A stretch of 64,000 nucleotides of DNA, taken from assembly GCA_937916515.1 (NCBI GenBank), contig CALFSX010000091.1:1-64000 (forward strand), given 5' to 3'. Position numbers and translations under genes: made by a program. Numbering within the stretch: position 1 is the stretch's first letter; each line of letters begins with the position of its first letter. The stretch is from an uncultured Planctomycetaceae bacterium (GTDB taxonomy: Bacteria > Planctomycetota > Planctomycetia > Planctomycetales > Planctomycetaceae). Below, one piece after another: positions 20,971 through 31,665 of the stretch. The notes under the pieces are model-generated. The model searched no databases, was not told the origin of the DNA, and worked only from the letters and a program-made list of their open reading frames with translations.

Positions 20971-21417
20971 GAAATGTGTTTCGTTGTGAGTAATCTGTTT
21001 GTTTGAGAGACGCGATTTCTGCGAACCGTACGCGGCCGTACTTTACGACCGAACAACAGTTGTTTCAGAACCGGCACCCTGTTGTGTGGTTTCCTGCAAC
21101 CTGACTGTGCGTTTGTTGGGCGGAGCCGGACGGTTGCGGGTGGCTGGATCATATTGTTTTACGATCTGCGGCAAAGCGCAACATGATTGAAATGTTGGCG
21201 GGCACGATCCTGGGGAGGGGATTAGGGGCGGCGACTTAGCGATTTCTGCAGCGTCGATTCTGGGGCCTTTGTTCAGACTGCCCTGAATTTGCAGACGTTT
21301 TATATTTTGCTGCAAAAATTTGATCCAAGCCAAATATTTTGCCGTTCAGTCGGACTATCAGTGTGATATCATATCGGTATCATCATGGAATCACTCTTTT
21401 TACACAGGAAAAACACG

Positions 21418-22356
21418 ATGACTCACGAAAAATCCTATGCTCCCATGTCAGGCTGGGTCGGCTTACTGCTGCTGTTTGTGCTGATTGGTGTGGGGGGCGG
21501 TTTGTTCATTCTGGGGGTTGCGAAAGAGGACCCTGTGCTGATTGTTCCCGGGCTTTTGGCTGCAGTTCCGGCGTTCATCATCATGTTTGGATTTATGGCG
21601 ATAGCTCCCAACGATTCCCGCGTTCTGTTGCTTTTTGGCGAATACAAAGGCACCGTTAAAACGTCCGGTTTCTATTGGGTGAACCCGTTTTTTTCCAAGA
21701 AGCACCTGTCGTTGCGAGTTCGAAACTTTGAGACCGGATCGACATCGATCCCGGAGAAAAAGAATCAGGCGGGGCAGGTCATGGAAGCGAGTTCTCGCAG
21801 CGCCAGCAAGCCATCCAAAGTCAACGATAGCGAAGGCAACCCGGTTGATATTTCCGCCGTTGTTGTGTGGAAAGTCACTGATACAGCTGAAGCAATGTTC
21901 GAAGTGGATGATTACGAACACTTCGTTGAAGTTCAAAGCGAAGCAGCTTTGCGAGTGCTGGCAAGTCGTCATCCCTATGACAGCGACGACGAAACGGTAT
22001 CGCTGCGTGGTAATCCAGTGGAGGTCTGTGATCAACTGCGATCGGATATTCAGGAACGTCTGGACAAAGCCGGTGTGCAGGTTATTGAAGCCAGAATCAG
22101 CCACCTTGCGTATGCTCAGGAAATTGCAGCGGTCATGTTGCAGCGTCAGCAGGCTCAGGCAGTTGTGTCTGCTCGAACCAAAATTGTGGAAGGTGCCGTA
22201 GGCATGGTTGAAATGGCGTTGAATCAGTTGAAACGCGATGGCATTGTTGATCTGGATGAAGAACGGAAGGCCGCCATGGTTTCAAATTTGCTGGTCGTGT
22301 TGTGCAGCAATGGGGGAACTCAACCGGTGGTCAACGCAGGGTCTCTGTACAACTAA
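21418..22356 (+). CDS. SPFH domain-containing protein
   Basis: APNDSRVLLLFGEYKGTVKTSGFYWVNPFFSKKHLSLRVRNFET...EVQSEAALRVLASRHPYD...ERLDKAGVQVIEARISHLAYAQEIAAVMLQRQQAQAVV; RBS AGGAAA before 21418. Confidence 0.92.
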   Translation: MTHEKSYAPMSGWVGLLLLFVLIGVGGGLFILGVAKEDPVLIVPGLLAAVPAFIIMFGFMAIAPNDSRVLLLFGEYKGTVKTSGFYWVNPFFSKKHLSLRVRNFETGSTSIPEKKNQAGQVMEASSRSASKPSKVNDSEGNPVDISAVVVWKVTDTAEAMFEVDDYEHFVEVQSEAALRVLASRHPYDSDDETVSLRGNPVEVCDQLRSDIQERLDKAGVQVIEARISHLAYAQEIAAVMLQRQQAQAVVSARTKIVEGAVGMVEMALNQLKRDGIVDLDEERKAAMVSNLLVVLCSNGGTQPVVNAGSLYN

Positions 22357-22461
22357 CAAGGGCTTCGCCCTAGACCCGGTGGCGTGGAAAGCGGCAGAAC
22401 GTGGGACGTTTTAATCGCTGAGTCGCTCCGTTGTCGCTACGAGAAAAGAGCGATAATGCGC
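22353..22461 (+). repeat. R1 repeat, copy A (stop codon of the SPFH gene lies in its first bases)
   Basis: CTAACAAGGGCTTCGCCCTAGACCCGGTGGCGTGGAA...GTGGGACGTTTTAATCGCTGAGTCGCTCCGTTGTCGCTACGAGAA. Confidence 0.85.
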
Positions 22462-22660
22462 GGTGGACGTGCCACTTTTTTCGACGACTTATGGCAGGGA
22501 CCATGATACACGTTGAGTGAGGACTTCCGGGGAATGGTGCAGAGTGGACAAACTTTCGTCTGCAAGTCGCATCGCGATTTGCGGCGCATGGGCAAATAAA
22601 GTTTCGTCGTTGCATTAGTTTAGTGACGACGAAACTTTTCAGCATGGATTGGCGAGCGAG

Positions 22661-22888
22661 ATGGCCAGAGAATCATTCCTGTTAAGAACGGACCCGAAGG
22701 TTCTGGCGGCTTTGCGTCGCTGGGCGGATGACGAATTCCGCAGCGCGAACGCTCAATTGGATTTTCTGTTAAGGAAGGCGTTGAAGGAAGCTGGAAGAAG
22801 TCCGTCGAAAGATGGTCAGGTCCCTGAAGTTGGCGGCAACGATCAGGTAGATTCCGACGGGAGTTCAGCGAGCGGCGGCAGCGAATAG
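22661..22888 (+). CDS. Small Arc/ribbon-helix-helix-like protein, downstream of the SPFH gene
   Basis: MARESFLLRTDPKVLAALRRWADDEFRSANAQLDFLLRKALKEAGR: Arc-like RHH pattern. Confidence 0.75.
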   Translation: MARESFLLRTDPKVLAALRRWADDEFRSANAQLDFLLRKALKEAGRSPSKDGQVPEVGGNDQVDSDGSSASGGSE

Positions 22889-23394
22889 CCCTGTTTCGGT
22901 TCCGACGTTTCAGGAAGCACGGAAATGGCATAGGCAAACTGCAAATCGCTGTTTGGCTGATATCGCCCGCAAAAAAGCAACAAACGCCGCCCGAGGCGGA
23001 AGATTCCGTGAGAAAACGTTGAGTTTTCGCCAGTTTTACGAAGGCAGCAGGGCCTGAATCTGCCGATGTCGGACAGACCATTGCATTGGCTTGTCAAACG
23101 GTGACGAAGAATCTGCAATGTTAAGACTGCGAAAGACGTAAATCCTTGCGGTATAACGGCAAACGGCATTTGACGCCCGGCTGACCTCTGGATATGCTCC
23201 GCCGCTTCGAAAGCCAACTTCGTGCGAAGTTGCCGGGATTAAATCTGCCTCCCGTCCAAAGTGTAGAGTGCTGTTTGTTGGAGAACGAAAGCTCGAACTT
23301 CAACATTCACACAATTGTTCTGTTCAAACGCTATGTGACAAGGGCGTTTGAGGCGGCGGCTTGAAACAGCTGCCAGCAATTACAGGAGATCAGC

Positions 23395-24141
23395 ATGGCT
23401 GAGATTGTCGTGAAAGAGATTCTGGAAGCCGGTGTACATTACGGACACCGTTCCAGCCGCTGGAACCCAAAAATGCGTCCGTACATTTACGGTCGCAGAA
23501 ATCAGATTCATATCATCGACATCAAGGAAACTGTCCGCGGCTTGATCCGTGCGAAGAAGTACTTGCTGAAGGTTGCAGCTCAGGGAAGCCTGATTCTGTT
23601 TGTCGGTACAAAGCGACAGGCGGCTGCTTCTTTGGAAGAACTGGCAACCGAATGCGGCATGCCATTCTGCACAGAACGATGGCTGGGTGGAACGCTGACA
23701 AACTTCCGAACTGTTCGCAGTCGCCTGAAGCGATTGGAAGAGCTGGAAGAGTTGCGAGAAACCGGCGAAATCGAAACTTACAGCAAGAAGATGCAGTCCA
23801 CTCTGATGCGAGAGTATCGAAAGATCTATCGCAACCTGAACGGCATGCGAAACATGAATCGCCTGCCTGAGTGTCTTGTTGTGATCGACCCAGGCAAAGA
23901 AAAGAATGCCGTCCACGAAGCTCACCTGTTGGGTATCAAGGTTGTTGCCCTGATCGATACAGACGCTGACCCGGATGTTGTTGACCTGCCAATTCCAGGC
24001 AACGATGACAGTCTGCGTTCTATTCGTTTGATTACAGAGCACCTGACTGACGCCATCAAGCAGGGCAAGTCAATGCGACCAAACGAGCCTAAGAAGTCAG
24101 ATCCGGCGGATGAGCCAAAGCCAATCCCAACGATTCGCTAA
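23395..24141 (+). CDS. rpsB: 30S ribosomal protein S2
   Basis: [99 protein letters not shown]. Confidence 0.98.
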   Translation: MAEIVVKEILEAGVHYGHRSSRWNPKMRPYIYGRRNQIHIIDIKETVRGLIRAKKYLLKVAAQGSLILFVGTKRQAAASLEELATECGMPFCTERWLGGTLTNFRTVRSRLKRLEELEELRETGEIETYSKKMQSTLMREYRKIYRNLNGMRNMNRLPECLVVIDPGKEKNAVHEAHLLGIKVVALIDTDADPDVVDLPIPGNDDSLRSIRLITEHLTDAIKQGKSMRPNEPKKSDPADEPKPIPTIR

Positions 24142-24158
24142 GTAACGGAAATCCAGAT

Positions 24159-24190
24159 ACCCGGTCTCAGTCTCTGCGGCCGGGTTTCTG
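24159..24190 (+). terminator. Terminator-like hairpin after rpsB
   Basis: ACCCGG tctcagtctctgcgg CCGGGT TTCT. Confidence 0.5.
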
Positions 24191-24462
24191 ACGTAATTTG
24201 CCGATCCTGTTGTTGTTTCAATCTGCTTGACCCAATTAACAAAACGTGTGGGTTTCCAGGAGTTTCAGCAGGAAACTTCCGTCAGTTGATCGGCTGGAAG
24301 AAACCGGGAACCGAACCGTGCGGTTTTGTGTCCTGAAGTGTTCCGGCGGACATCGTTGACTGCGAACTGTTCAACCAACAGTGTGAAACTGGCAATTGAA
24401 CGGATTCGACTTCAAAACGAACTGTCTTGGTTCGCCACAATAAACATCATTTTTAGATTTCA

Positions 24463-24488
24463 TTGAACCCACTGTGGGTGAGGTTCAA
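24463..24488 (+). promoter_or_regulatory. Hairpin in the rpsB-tsf intergenic leader
   Basis: Perfect TTGAACC...GGTTCAA arms with inner CCCAC/GTGGG, about 50 nt upstream of the tsf start. Confidence 0.45.
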
Positions 24489-24536
24489 CTCGACGATCGG
24501 CGTAGGCTGATCGCCAAACTACAGGAGAGATGAGAG

Positions 24537-25373
24537 ATGGCAGAAATTACGGCTGCTGCTGTTAAGGCGTTGCGTGAACGAACCGACCTTCCCATGATGG
24601 AGTGCAAGAAGGCACTTGTTGAAGCTGAAGGCGATGCGGAAAAGGCTGTTGAGATTCTTAAGCAGCAGTTCAAGAAAATTCAGGACAAACGCGCTGAGAA
24701 TGCTACTGAAGAAGGTCGCATCTTTCTGGCCGTTAAGCCTGATGGTTCTGAAGCGGCTTTGGTTGAAGTTCAGTGCGAGTCTGCTCCTGTGGCAACCGGC
24801 GAAGCATTGCAGGCACTTGGTACAGCTATGGTGGACACTCTGCTGAATGGCGCTGGCGCTGATTCTCCGGAAGCGTTGATGAGCCAGACACCAGAAGGTG
24901 GTTCAGAAACTCTGCAGTCTATGTACGAATCGTTCGTGAACAAGATTCGTGAAAAGATCGTCGTTAACCGTGTTGTACGAATCAACGGACCTGTTGGTGG
25001 TTACATTCACCACGACTATAAGACGGGCGTTTTGTTTCAAGCGACTGGTACAGCCGCCAACACAGAAATTTTGCGAGACACAGCAATGCATATTGCTGCG
25101 TTGAATCCAACTTTCTGCTTTGAGTCGGAAATTGACGCTGCCGACGTTGCCGCAGAACGAACTCGACTGACTGAAGAAGCCAAGGCCAGTGGCAAGCCGG
25201 AAAACATCATCGAAAAAATCGTTGATGGTCAGATGACTCGCTACTACATGGAAAAGGGCGTACTGGTTCACCAGGCGTTCGCCAAGGATGACAAGAAGAC
25301 TGTCGCCAAGGCTCTGTCAGAAGCCGGACTGGAAGCTGCTGGCTACATCCGTTGGCAGGTTGGTGTCGCCTAA
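24537..25373 (+). CDS. tsf: Translation elongation factor Ts
   Basis: VKALRERTDLPMMECKKALVEAEGDAEKAVEILK; follows rpsB. Confidence 0.98.
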   Translation: MAEITAAAVKALRERTDLPMMECKKALVEAEGDAEKAVEILKQQFKKIQDKRAENATEEGRIFLAVKPDGSEAALVEVQCESAPVATGEALQALGTAMVDTLLNGAGADSPEALMSQTPEGGSETLQSMYESFVNKIREKIVVNRVVRINGPVGGYIHHDYKTGVLFQATGTAANTEILRDTAMHIAALNPTFCFESEIDAADVAAERTRLTEEAKASGKPENIIEKIVDGQMTRYYMEKGVLVHQAFAKDDKKTVAKALSEAGLEAAGYIRWQVGVA

Positions 25374-25465
25374 CAAGGGTTTTGCCCTTGACCTGGTGGC
25401 GTAGAATGCGGAAACGCGTGGAACGTTCGAACCGCCGAGCTGCTACTTTGTCGCTCTGGAAACTT
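25370..25465 (+). repeat. R1 repeat, copy B (TAA is the tsf stop codon)
   Basis: CTAACAAGGGTTTTGCCCTTGACCTGGTGGCGTAGAATGCGGAAACGCGTGGAACGTTCGAACCGCCGAGCTGC..TTTGTCGCT. Confidence 0.85.
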
Positions 25466-25534
25466 GATTCAATGTGAACATGTTTGGTTCGATAAGAAGT
25501 CTAAGGCGTTTCTGATTTCAGCAGAAGAACCAAG

Positions 25535-25568
25535 CAGGCCGCTCGATAACGAGCGGCCTGTTTTTTTT
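25535..25568 (+). terminator. Strong rho-independent terminator downstream of tsf
   Basis: Perfect CAGGCCGCTC gataac GAGCGGCCTG + T8. Confidence 0.92.
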
Positions 25569-26040
25569 GTGCGTTTGGCATGTCGCTCGCGCACGTCAAG
25601 CGAAGGCATACTTCACCACGCTCTGGCTGTCACTTTTGCAGAAGGCAGCAGTCGTATTCTTAAAGCCAACGGGGCAGAATTTTCTCGTCTTCCGCCGCCC
25701 GCTTTGAGGATTTCAAGGACCGACACGCCGGTCATAGACAATGTCAGTCGAAAAGCCCCATCACTGGATGGTATCTCGGCATGCAAATGGGCATGCTTGT
25801 GGAACAGTCCCCCAATTTCATCCCAGCTTGTCAGCAATCAAATCCGCTCAGATTGAACGTGCCGCAGACGCTCGCAACATTGTCGATATTCAGGTGTCGC
25901 TACACTTTGCACCAACTGAGTCGTAGAGTAGCTCTGAATAAATAGAAGGGTGTCCCGGATGCCCCACCCACGTTGTCGTTGACCGTATTAAATGGCAACC
26001 GAGACTTTGGTGATCATTCAGGTTCAAGGGACGGAATAAG

Positions 26041-26805
26041 GTGATGCCACACATGCCATCCGGCTCAGACGAACGACGGTCACAGCAACGGCGAGTTTTG
26101 CTCTGGTCCGTTCTGACGACGATTCTGTTACTACCGCTTTCGAATGCAATGTTCCTGAAGATCTTCGATGGCGGAAGTTCGGAGCTGAACGCCGTGATGT
26201 TTCTGCCTGTTCTGGCCTTTTACTATCAGGGATTTCTGACAGGGCTGATCATCGATACCTGCCTGATCGGCTGTACGTTCTTTCCGATCAACTTCGTCGT
26301 GCGGCGGATCTTCGAACGTCGTCACTTGAGCAGTGTAAATATTGAATCACATGAGTGCGTTGTCGAAACGCGTGCGCCATTATCCGTACGAATGCTGGCG
26401 ATTGTTGACTTCCTCGTTGCGGTCATCATTGCGATCTCGGCGATCGACCGCCCTTTCGTAAGTCTCGCCGTGCTGGTACTTACGGGGCCGGTTGTGTTCG
26501 GAATATTCAACGTTAAACCATGGGGCTGGTGGGCCGGGATGATTTTTCACGGGCTGATTGTGATTGGTGTTCTGGTGGCTTATGCCGTTGCCATGTTTTT
26601 TCTCATTCAGGATTTTGGCAAACCAACCGGGCATATGGAGCTGATTTCCTCAAAAGCCTTTGCCGTCATGCTGACCATTTTGGTGGTGATCATTGAGATG
26701 ATCGCTGTTGTTCCGCTGTTTGTTCTGACGCGAAACAAAACGCGACAATGTTTTTTATCAGGTCACGCTGTGGCCCCTCCAGCTCCAACTCTTGAAGACA
26801 GGTGA
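26041..26805 (+). CDS. Polytopic membrane protein, function unknown
   Basis: Multiple hydrophobic helices; 254 aa; overlapping antisense ORFs are weak. Confidence 0.7.
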   Translation: MMPHMPSGSDERRSQQRRVLLWSVLTTILLLPLSNAMFLKIFDGGSSELNAVMFLPVLAFYYQGFLTGLIIDTCLIGCTFFPINFVVRRIFERRHLSSVNIESHECVVETRAPLSVRMLAIVDFLVAVIIAISAIDRPFVSLAVLVLTGPVVFGIFNVKPWGWWAGMIFHGLIVIGVLVAYAVAMFFLIQDFGKPTGHMELISSKAFAVMLTILVVIIEMIAVVPLFVLTRNKTRQCFLSGHAVAPPAPTLEDR

Positions 26806-26808
26806 ACG

Positions 26809-27240
26809 ATGCCTCCCGAAGAACAGGTTCAACAAGTTTCCGTATTCGTCTTCCTTCTTCGCGGAGCAGGGATGCCACTGATGGCCTGGATACTGGGGTT
26901 TGGTGTGGTGTTTTTAATCTGGGGATTCATCAACGTAGTACGTGAACGTAGCCCGGGACTGATCTTCGCTCAGTCGATCCTATCGCTGACGCCTGCGATC
27001 TTTGCCGCAATCGCAATTTACTCAGCCGCCGGTGAATTCACGACCATGGCAACGTCAGCGGATCCACCAAAACCTGCCGACATCGCCCGAGTCATCAGTT
27101 ATGCCATGTCATGCGGGTTCTTTGGAATCATCACAACGGTTCCTGCTGTCCTTCTGGGCCTAGTGGCGTTCCGAAAATCGGCGGCCCGATTGGCGGAACA
27201 TGCAAACCTGGGATGTGAGTCAGATTTGACTCGAACATAG
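26809..27240 (+). CDS. Small membrane protein with MotA/TolQ/ExbB-like helices
   Basis: LLRGAGMPLMAWILGFGVVFLIWGFINVVRER...VISYAMSCGFFGIITTVPAVLLGLVAFRKSAARL; 3 nt after the previous gene. Confidence 0.65.
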   Translation: MPPEEQVQQVSVFVFLLRGAGMPLMAWILGFGVVFLIWGFINVVRERSPGLIFAQSILSLTPAIFAAIAIYSAAGEFTTMATSADPPKPADIARVISYAMSCGFFGIITTVPAVLLGLVAFRKSAARLAEHANLGCESDLTRT

Positions 27241-27297
27241 ACTCGATTCACGATGACAAGTACAGAAACCTGAACAACAGAATTACAGCAAGCTTCG

Positions 27298-27432
27298 GAA
27301 CCTTACTCAAAATGAAGCGAGCACTGTGCGCGCATGGTTCTCGTAGCGACAACGGAGCGGCTTGGCGATCAGAACTATCCACGTCTTGCCGCTATCCACG
27401 CCACAGGGGCAAGGGCGAAGCCCTTGTTGGGC
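27298..27432 (-). repeat. R1 repeat, copy C (inverted orientation)
   Basis: Reverse complement CAACAAGGGCTTCGCCCTTGCCCCTGTGGCGTGGATAGCGGCAAGACGTGGATAGTTCTGATCGCCAAGCCGCTCCGTTGTCGCTACGAGAACCATGCGCGCACAGTGCTCGCTTCATTTTGAGTAAGG. Confidence 0.88.
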
Positions 27433-27483
27433 AGCGTTGGCCGTACTCGGACTAGTCATACAGTGAGGGATTACCGGACTGCT

Positions 27484-28209
27484 ATGAATGACGATCTGCA
27501 TTCCTCCAATGAGCAAGACGACTCGGCTGAACGGCCGAATGCCGTCATACATTCGCCGGCAGGAGTTGGGAACAGCTTCATCGATTTGTTGAGCATCCAG
27601 CTGCGCCGATTTCTTCGAGCACTCTTGTTTATCGTTGTTGGAACCGTTAGCGGCGTCCTTGTTGGATTCGGGGCATTTCTGGTGCTGCAAGCGGTATGGG
27701 AAATGCTTTTTACCTGGCAAACTCCGACCCCGGTACGACCACGAGGCGGTGACCCAATCGATCGTTGGGCGCGTGGTTATGTCATGATGTTTTACTGCTG
27801 TATCGTCACAGCGCCTTTTGCAGCAGTCGGATTGTGGCTGGGTGTTCGAGTCGCGTTTCTGGGGCCCGTGAGTCTTCGGCAGCTGTTTCAGGAAATCGGC
27901 ATATTGCGACAACGTTGTGTGGCACTTGTTTTTTCCGCAAGTCAACTTTGGGGCCGCTTCAGTCTTCTGCTGGCCGTGGCATTCTGGCCCGTCGCTTTTG
28001 GGGGACTGTCGAGCCTGGGATCTCGTGACAGCCCCGCAGGTTTGTGCGTGGTTTTGTTTTTCACAATCGCTGCGTCCACCGCGTGCGGTGCAAAAGGGCT
28101 GACGTCGCACCCCCGACGCATCGCCATCACAGGATTGGTTCTATCCGGCATGAACGCAGCCGTGTTAAGTCGCTTTCTTTATCAAATCGGTCTGGAGCGA
28201 CCGCTGTGA
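27484..28209 (+). CDS. Membrane protein, function unknown
   Basis: Several TM helices; track start 27334 lies inside the R1 repeat, so the start was reset to ATG 27484. Confidence 0.65.
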   Translation: MNDDLHSSNEQDDSAERPNAVIHSPAGVGNSFIDLLSIQLRRFLRALLFIVVGTVSGVLVGFGAFLVLQAVWEMLFTWQTPTPVRPRGGDPIDRWARGYVMMFYCCIVTAPFAAVGLWLGVRVAFLGPVSLRQLFQEIGILRQRCVALVFSASQLWGRFSLLLAVAFWPVAFGGLSSLGSRDSPAGLCVVLFFTIAASTACGAKGLTSHPRRIAITGLVLSGMNAAVLSRFLYQIGLERPL

Positions 28210-28391
28210 AGACGAGTTCGCACGTCAGCATTTTTAACGATCGGAACTTTGGATGCCGGATGTTTGCGTGAGATGTTTGCGTGAGATGTGTAAGTGATTC
28301 GCAAGGCAGAAGAAAAAAACGTAATTCAGCGGTTGTGATCCCGCTGAATTCATTATGTGGTCGGAAATCGAGGCAAGTTTGGAGTGAAATT

Positions 28392-30668
28392 ATGTCCGTA
28401 AGTCTGTCAGCAGCCCTGCCGAGTTACAGTTCAAGTCGGCTGCTGATGTCTACCCTCGCGAAGGTGACTATCGGATTTGTGCTGCTGACTGGTTGCAATT
28501 CCGAAACAGCCACAGTCAATGCCGAAGCGACAGCCACGGTAACAGATGATCCAAAGACCAATGCTGAACCGCAGCATGACGGGAAGTCTGTTGCGGAGTG
28601 GATCAAGCTGTTGGAAAATGGTTCCCCCGTGGAGCACGTGCAGGCAGTAGAGGCGCTGGCCATCCTGGAGCGGCAATCTGAGGCTGCCTGGCGGAAACTG
28701 CTTGACACTCTTCCATCTCCTGAAGATCCGCTAGCTGATTTGCATTACACGGGGATGAGGTATGTTGCACAGCCGGGCAGTGACGCGCTGCTGAACCGGC
28801 TGCGAACAGTTGACGGCAATGCATTTCTGATGATCTGCAGGATTCTGGATGCGGCGCCTCGCCTTTTGGCTATTGATCCAGAGCTTCTGCATAAGTCATG
28901 TGCGGCGATGGAATTTCAGAATGGTCACGGCGCATCCACCATTTCCAGTTTCCTGTTACATACGCAAACAGAGCACAGCTTGATGCGAACTGAGGTCAGG
29001 CGAATTTACAGCAGCGAGCTTCCGCAGGTACGACGCGTCTGTCTGCAGATTCTCGGAAGTCTCGACAACGCGAACGAATCGCTGGCGACGTTTTCCGCAG
29101 CCACAGACGACAAAGATCAAAGCGTTCGACTGGAAGCGGTGTTGAGTTTGCTGAAGGTATACAAGCAGGCACCGAACGCCAAAGCTGTCGTGCTGCTGCT
29201 TAAGTTGCTGCAGGACCCCGATGTTGTGGTCAGTTGTCTGCGCTGCATGCCGTTGGACAGTGCGGTGCCGCGAATCAAGTCACTGAAAAAGCTCTCGTCA
29301 GTCTCGCCTCGCGCCTGGCTGACACCCCATCGGATGCATCTCAACTCGCTCTGCGCGCCATGGGAACCATGGGCAAAACAACTTCAGCCGTCATTCAACA
29401 GCTATTGCCATTACTGGATCAGGCAAAGCTTATGAACGTCTCAAATCGCAGTGATGCGGTCATTGAAACGCTGGCGAAAATGGGAGCTTCTGCCACCGCG
29501 CCGTTGGTGGCTGCCGCAACAGATCCGGACTTCTCAGGAAGAGTGGGGGCGTTGCGAGCGTTGCAAATGATCGGCGCGGACGTCGATGATGTGGCCGCCG
29601 TGCAATTGCAGCCACTGCTGAAGGATGACAATTCCGACATTCGCGTTGGAGCCGCGATGGCCTTGGCACACATCAGGGGACCGAAAGCTGTGGATGCAGC
29701 CCTCATCCTGATCCGGCAGTCCCACGAATCCGGAACCGACGGAAGTATGGCAGAAGACGCATTGGTCCGGATTGGCGAACCAACGATTGAATTTCTCAAG
29801 GCAGAGCTGAAAAACAATCGGAGCGGTTCTCGTCCCGCATGCAGCGTGCTCGCCCGTTTGGGTTCGCCCGGTGTGCCGGTACTGATCGACGCTGTCTCCA
29901 ACGGGCCGGGCCGCTATCAGGCAATAACATATTTGAGTGGTGTCAGAGGACCAGATGCAGAAGCGGCGGTGCCGGTTCATCAGTCAGCTGAAAGGTAAGT
30001 ACACTCGAACCGTTGCGGCGGAGATACTGTCACGCATCGGCCCGGACGCGATCGAGGCTGCTCCCGCGTTTCGGGATGGTCTGCAAACAGTTGTGACCGA
30101 TATGACTGACGATGCGTTTCAAATGGCCTGCGCGGCGGGATTGGTCAGAATTGCAGCGACAGAAGCGGATGTGGAACTGGGGGTTGAGGTCATCAAATCC
30201 GCGTTGAATTCAGCCGATGAGTCGCCGGGGCGATTGGGGCAAAGACGTTATCAGGCATACGCGGTGCTAAACCAACTTGGCCCGAGGGCAGAACGATTCA
30301 TCCCCGAACTGATTGCCGGACTCGCCGATGCATTGGGGAATTACGCTGTTCAGATATTGCCCAGCATGAATCCTGCGGCAGTGCCGGCTTTGAATCAGGC
30401 GTTGGATTCGGATCAGGAAATTTCTGTCACGCGTGCCGCATCCTGTCTGGGAAAAATGAAGGCTGAATCGGGCAAAGCGATTCCAAAACTGGAAGCCGCG
30501 TGGGGCAGAGTCACGTCGGACTGGGCGAAGCAGGCGGTCATGTCTGCGGCCATGCACATAGATCCGGAGTCAGGTCTGAGTATCGCGGGCAAACAGCAAG
30601 CGGAGTTGGAGAGTGTCCGGTATTTGGCCAGGCAGCACATTGCACGGATAAATTACGTCGAAAACTAA
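28392..30668 (+). pseudogene. HEAT-repeat lipoprotein reading frame split by two compensating frameshifts (ORFs 28281-29435, 29234-29998, 29937-30668)
   Basis: Lipobox FVLLTGC; HEAT repeats continue across frame changes at ~29233 (-1) and ~29978 (+1): ..LLQDPDVVVS/LSALHAVGQCG.. and ..GPDAEAAVPV/ISQLKGKYTRTVAAEILSRIGPDA.. Confidence 0.75.
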
Positions 30669-30946
30669 AAGAAATGTCGCAAACGTATTACTTCATCGTT
30701 CTGCCATGCTTGACAATTTGTGGAACGATAATGGGTGGACTTGTTGGAATGATGAAGCGATAACGAGGTCAAATTCCTACACCAAGAGGTTCTTTTTGAT
30801 CGACTTGGCGGTGATCTATTCCATATCACTGACGAGAGAAAAATTCGACTCCATATTGCCATCTGTATCTCCGGAAATTGTTGCGAAAGATAACAGGAGC
30901 AGGCATCCGCACGGTGCCGCGCGAGTTGAAAACGAAAGAATGCATA

Positions 30947-31665
30947 GTGACCGAAACTTCCGATCCGGAACAGAAAAATGCCCAACACGCCGCCAACGTC
31001 GCTGGCTGCGTCGGTGCCATGCTGGCTCATCCAGTTGCTATGGCATTGGCCTTTGCACATGGTTTTATTTACGGCGCAACTCCCATGGTGCACGGCCCGG
31101 CGCCGGCGTCCGGACTGAACGGTGGAGCAATGGCGGCTAAGCAGTTGCTCGTCTTCTATTTTTTTCGTTTGGCATTCTTCCGCTGGCAATTTCCGGTATT
31201 GGACTTTGGTTCGGCTACTGGCTGAATGAAGTTTTTGGAGGACGCCATCCAGCCGTTAAGAAATTATTATCGACACAGCCATCGTCCGGGTGGACGATCG
31301 CGGCATGGGCATCTGGTACTTACCTTGCGGCATATGCCGCAGGCCTGGCGTTGCACTGGTTACTGCGATTCACTCGCTATCCCATCGACGAGCATACAAT
31401 TGGCCGCGTGACGCTTATGTATCTGGTTTGGTATGCTGTTATCTGGGGAGGCGGAGCAGTGTTCGCGTATTTCCGACATCACTCACTACGACTGTCGCTA
31501 TGGCTGATTGCGATCGCGTTTCTTATACGTCTGATTCAGCCTTGGACACATTTGCCTCCGTACAGCCTGCATGCTGTCGCGGTGTGTATTCTGGTCTATG
31601 CGATCGTGACGAAACGTGTAATGCGGCCAGAGAAACAAGCTCAGAATCCCACAGCAAACCAGTAA
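30947..31665 (+). pseudogene. Polytopic membrane protein split by a -1 frameshift at a T7 run
   Basis: Frame 2: VTETSDPEQKNAQHAANVAG..AMAAKQLLVFYFF; continues in frame 1 as SFGILPLAISGIGLWFGYWLNEVFGGRHPAVKK..ALHWLLRFTRYPIDEHTIGRVTLMYLVWYAVIWGGG.. up to stop ~31665. Confidence 0.6.

Noticed and set aside
23380-24042. 220-aa antisense ORF over rpsB
   Set aside because: Shadow ORF of a highly conserved ribosomal gene; composition not protein-like.
25613-25837. 74-aa minus-strand ORF downstream of tsf
   Set aside because: Some protein-like character, but no supported RBS or neighbour context; left as unresolved.
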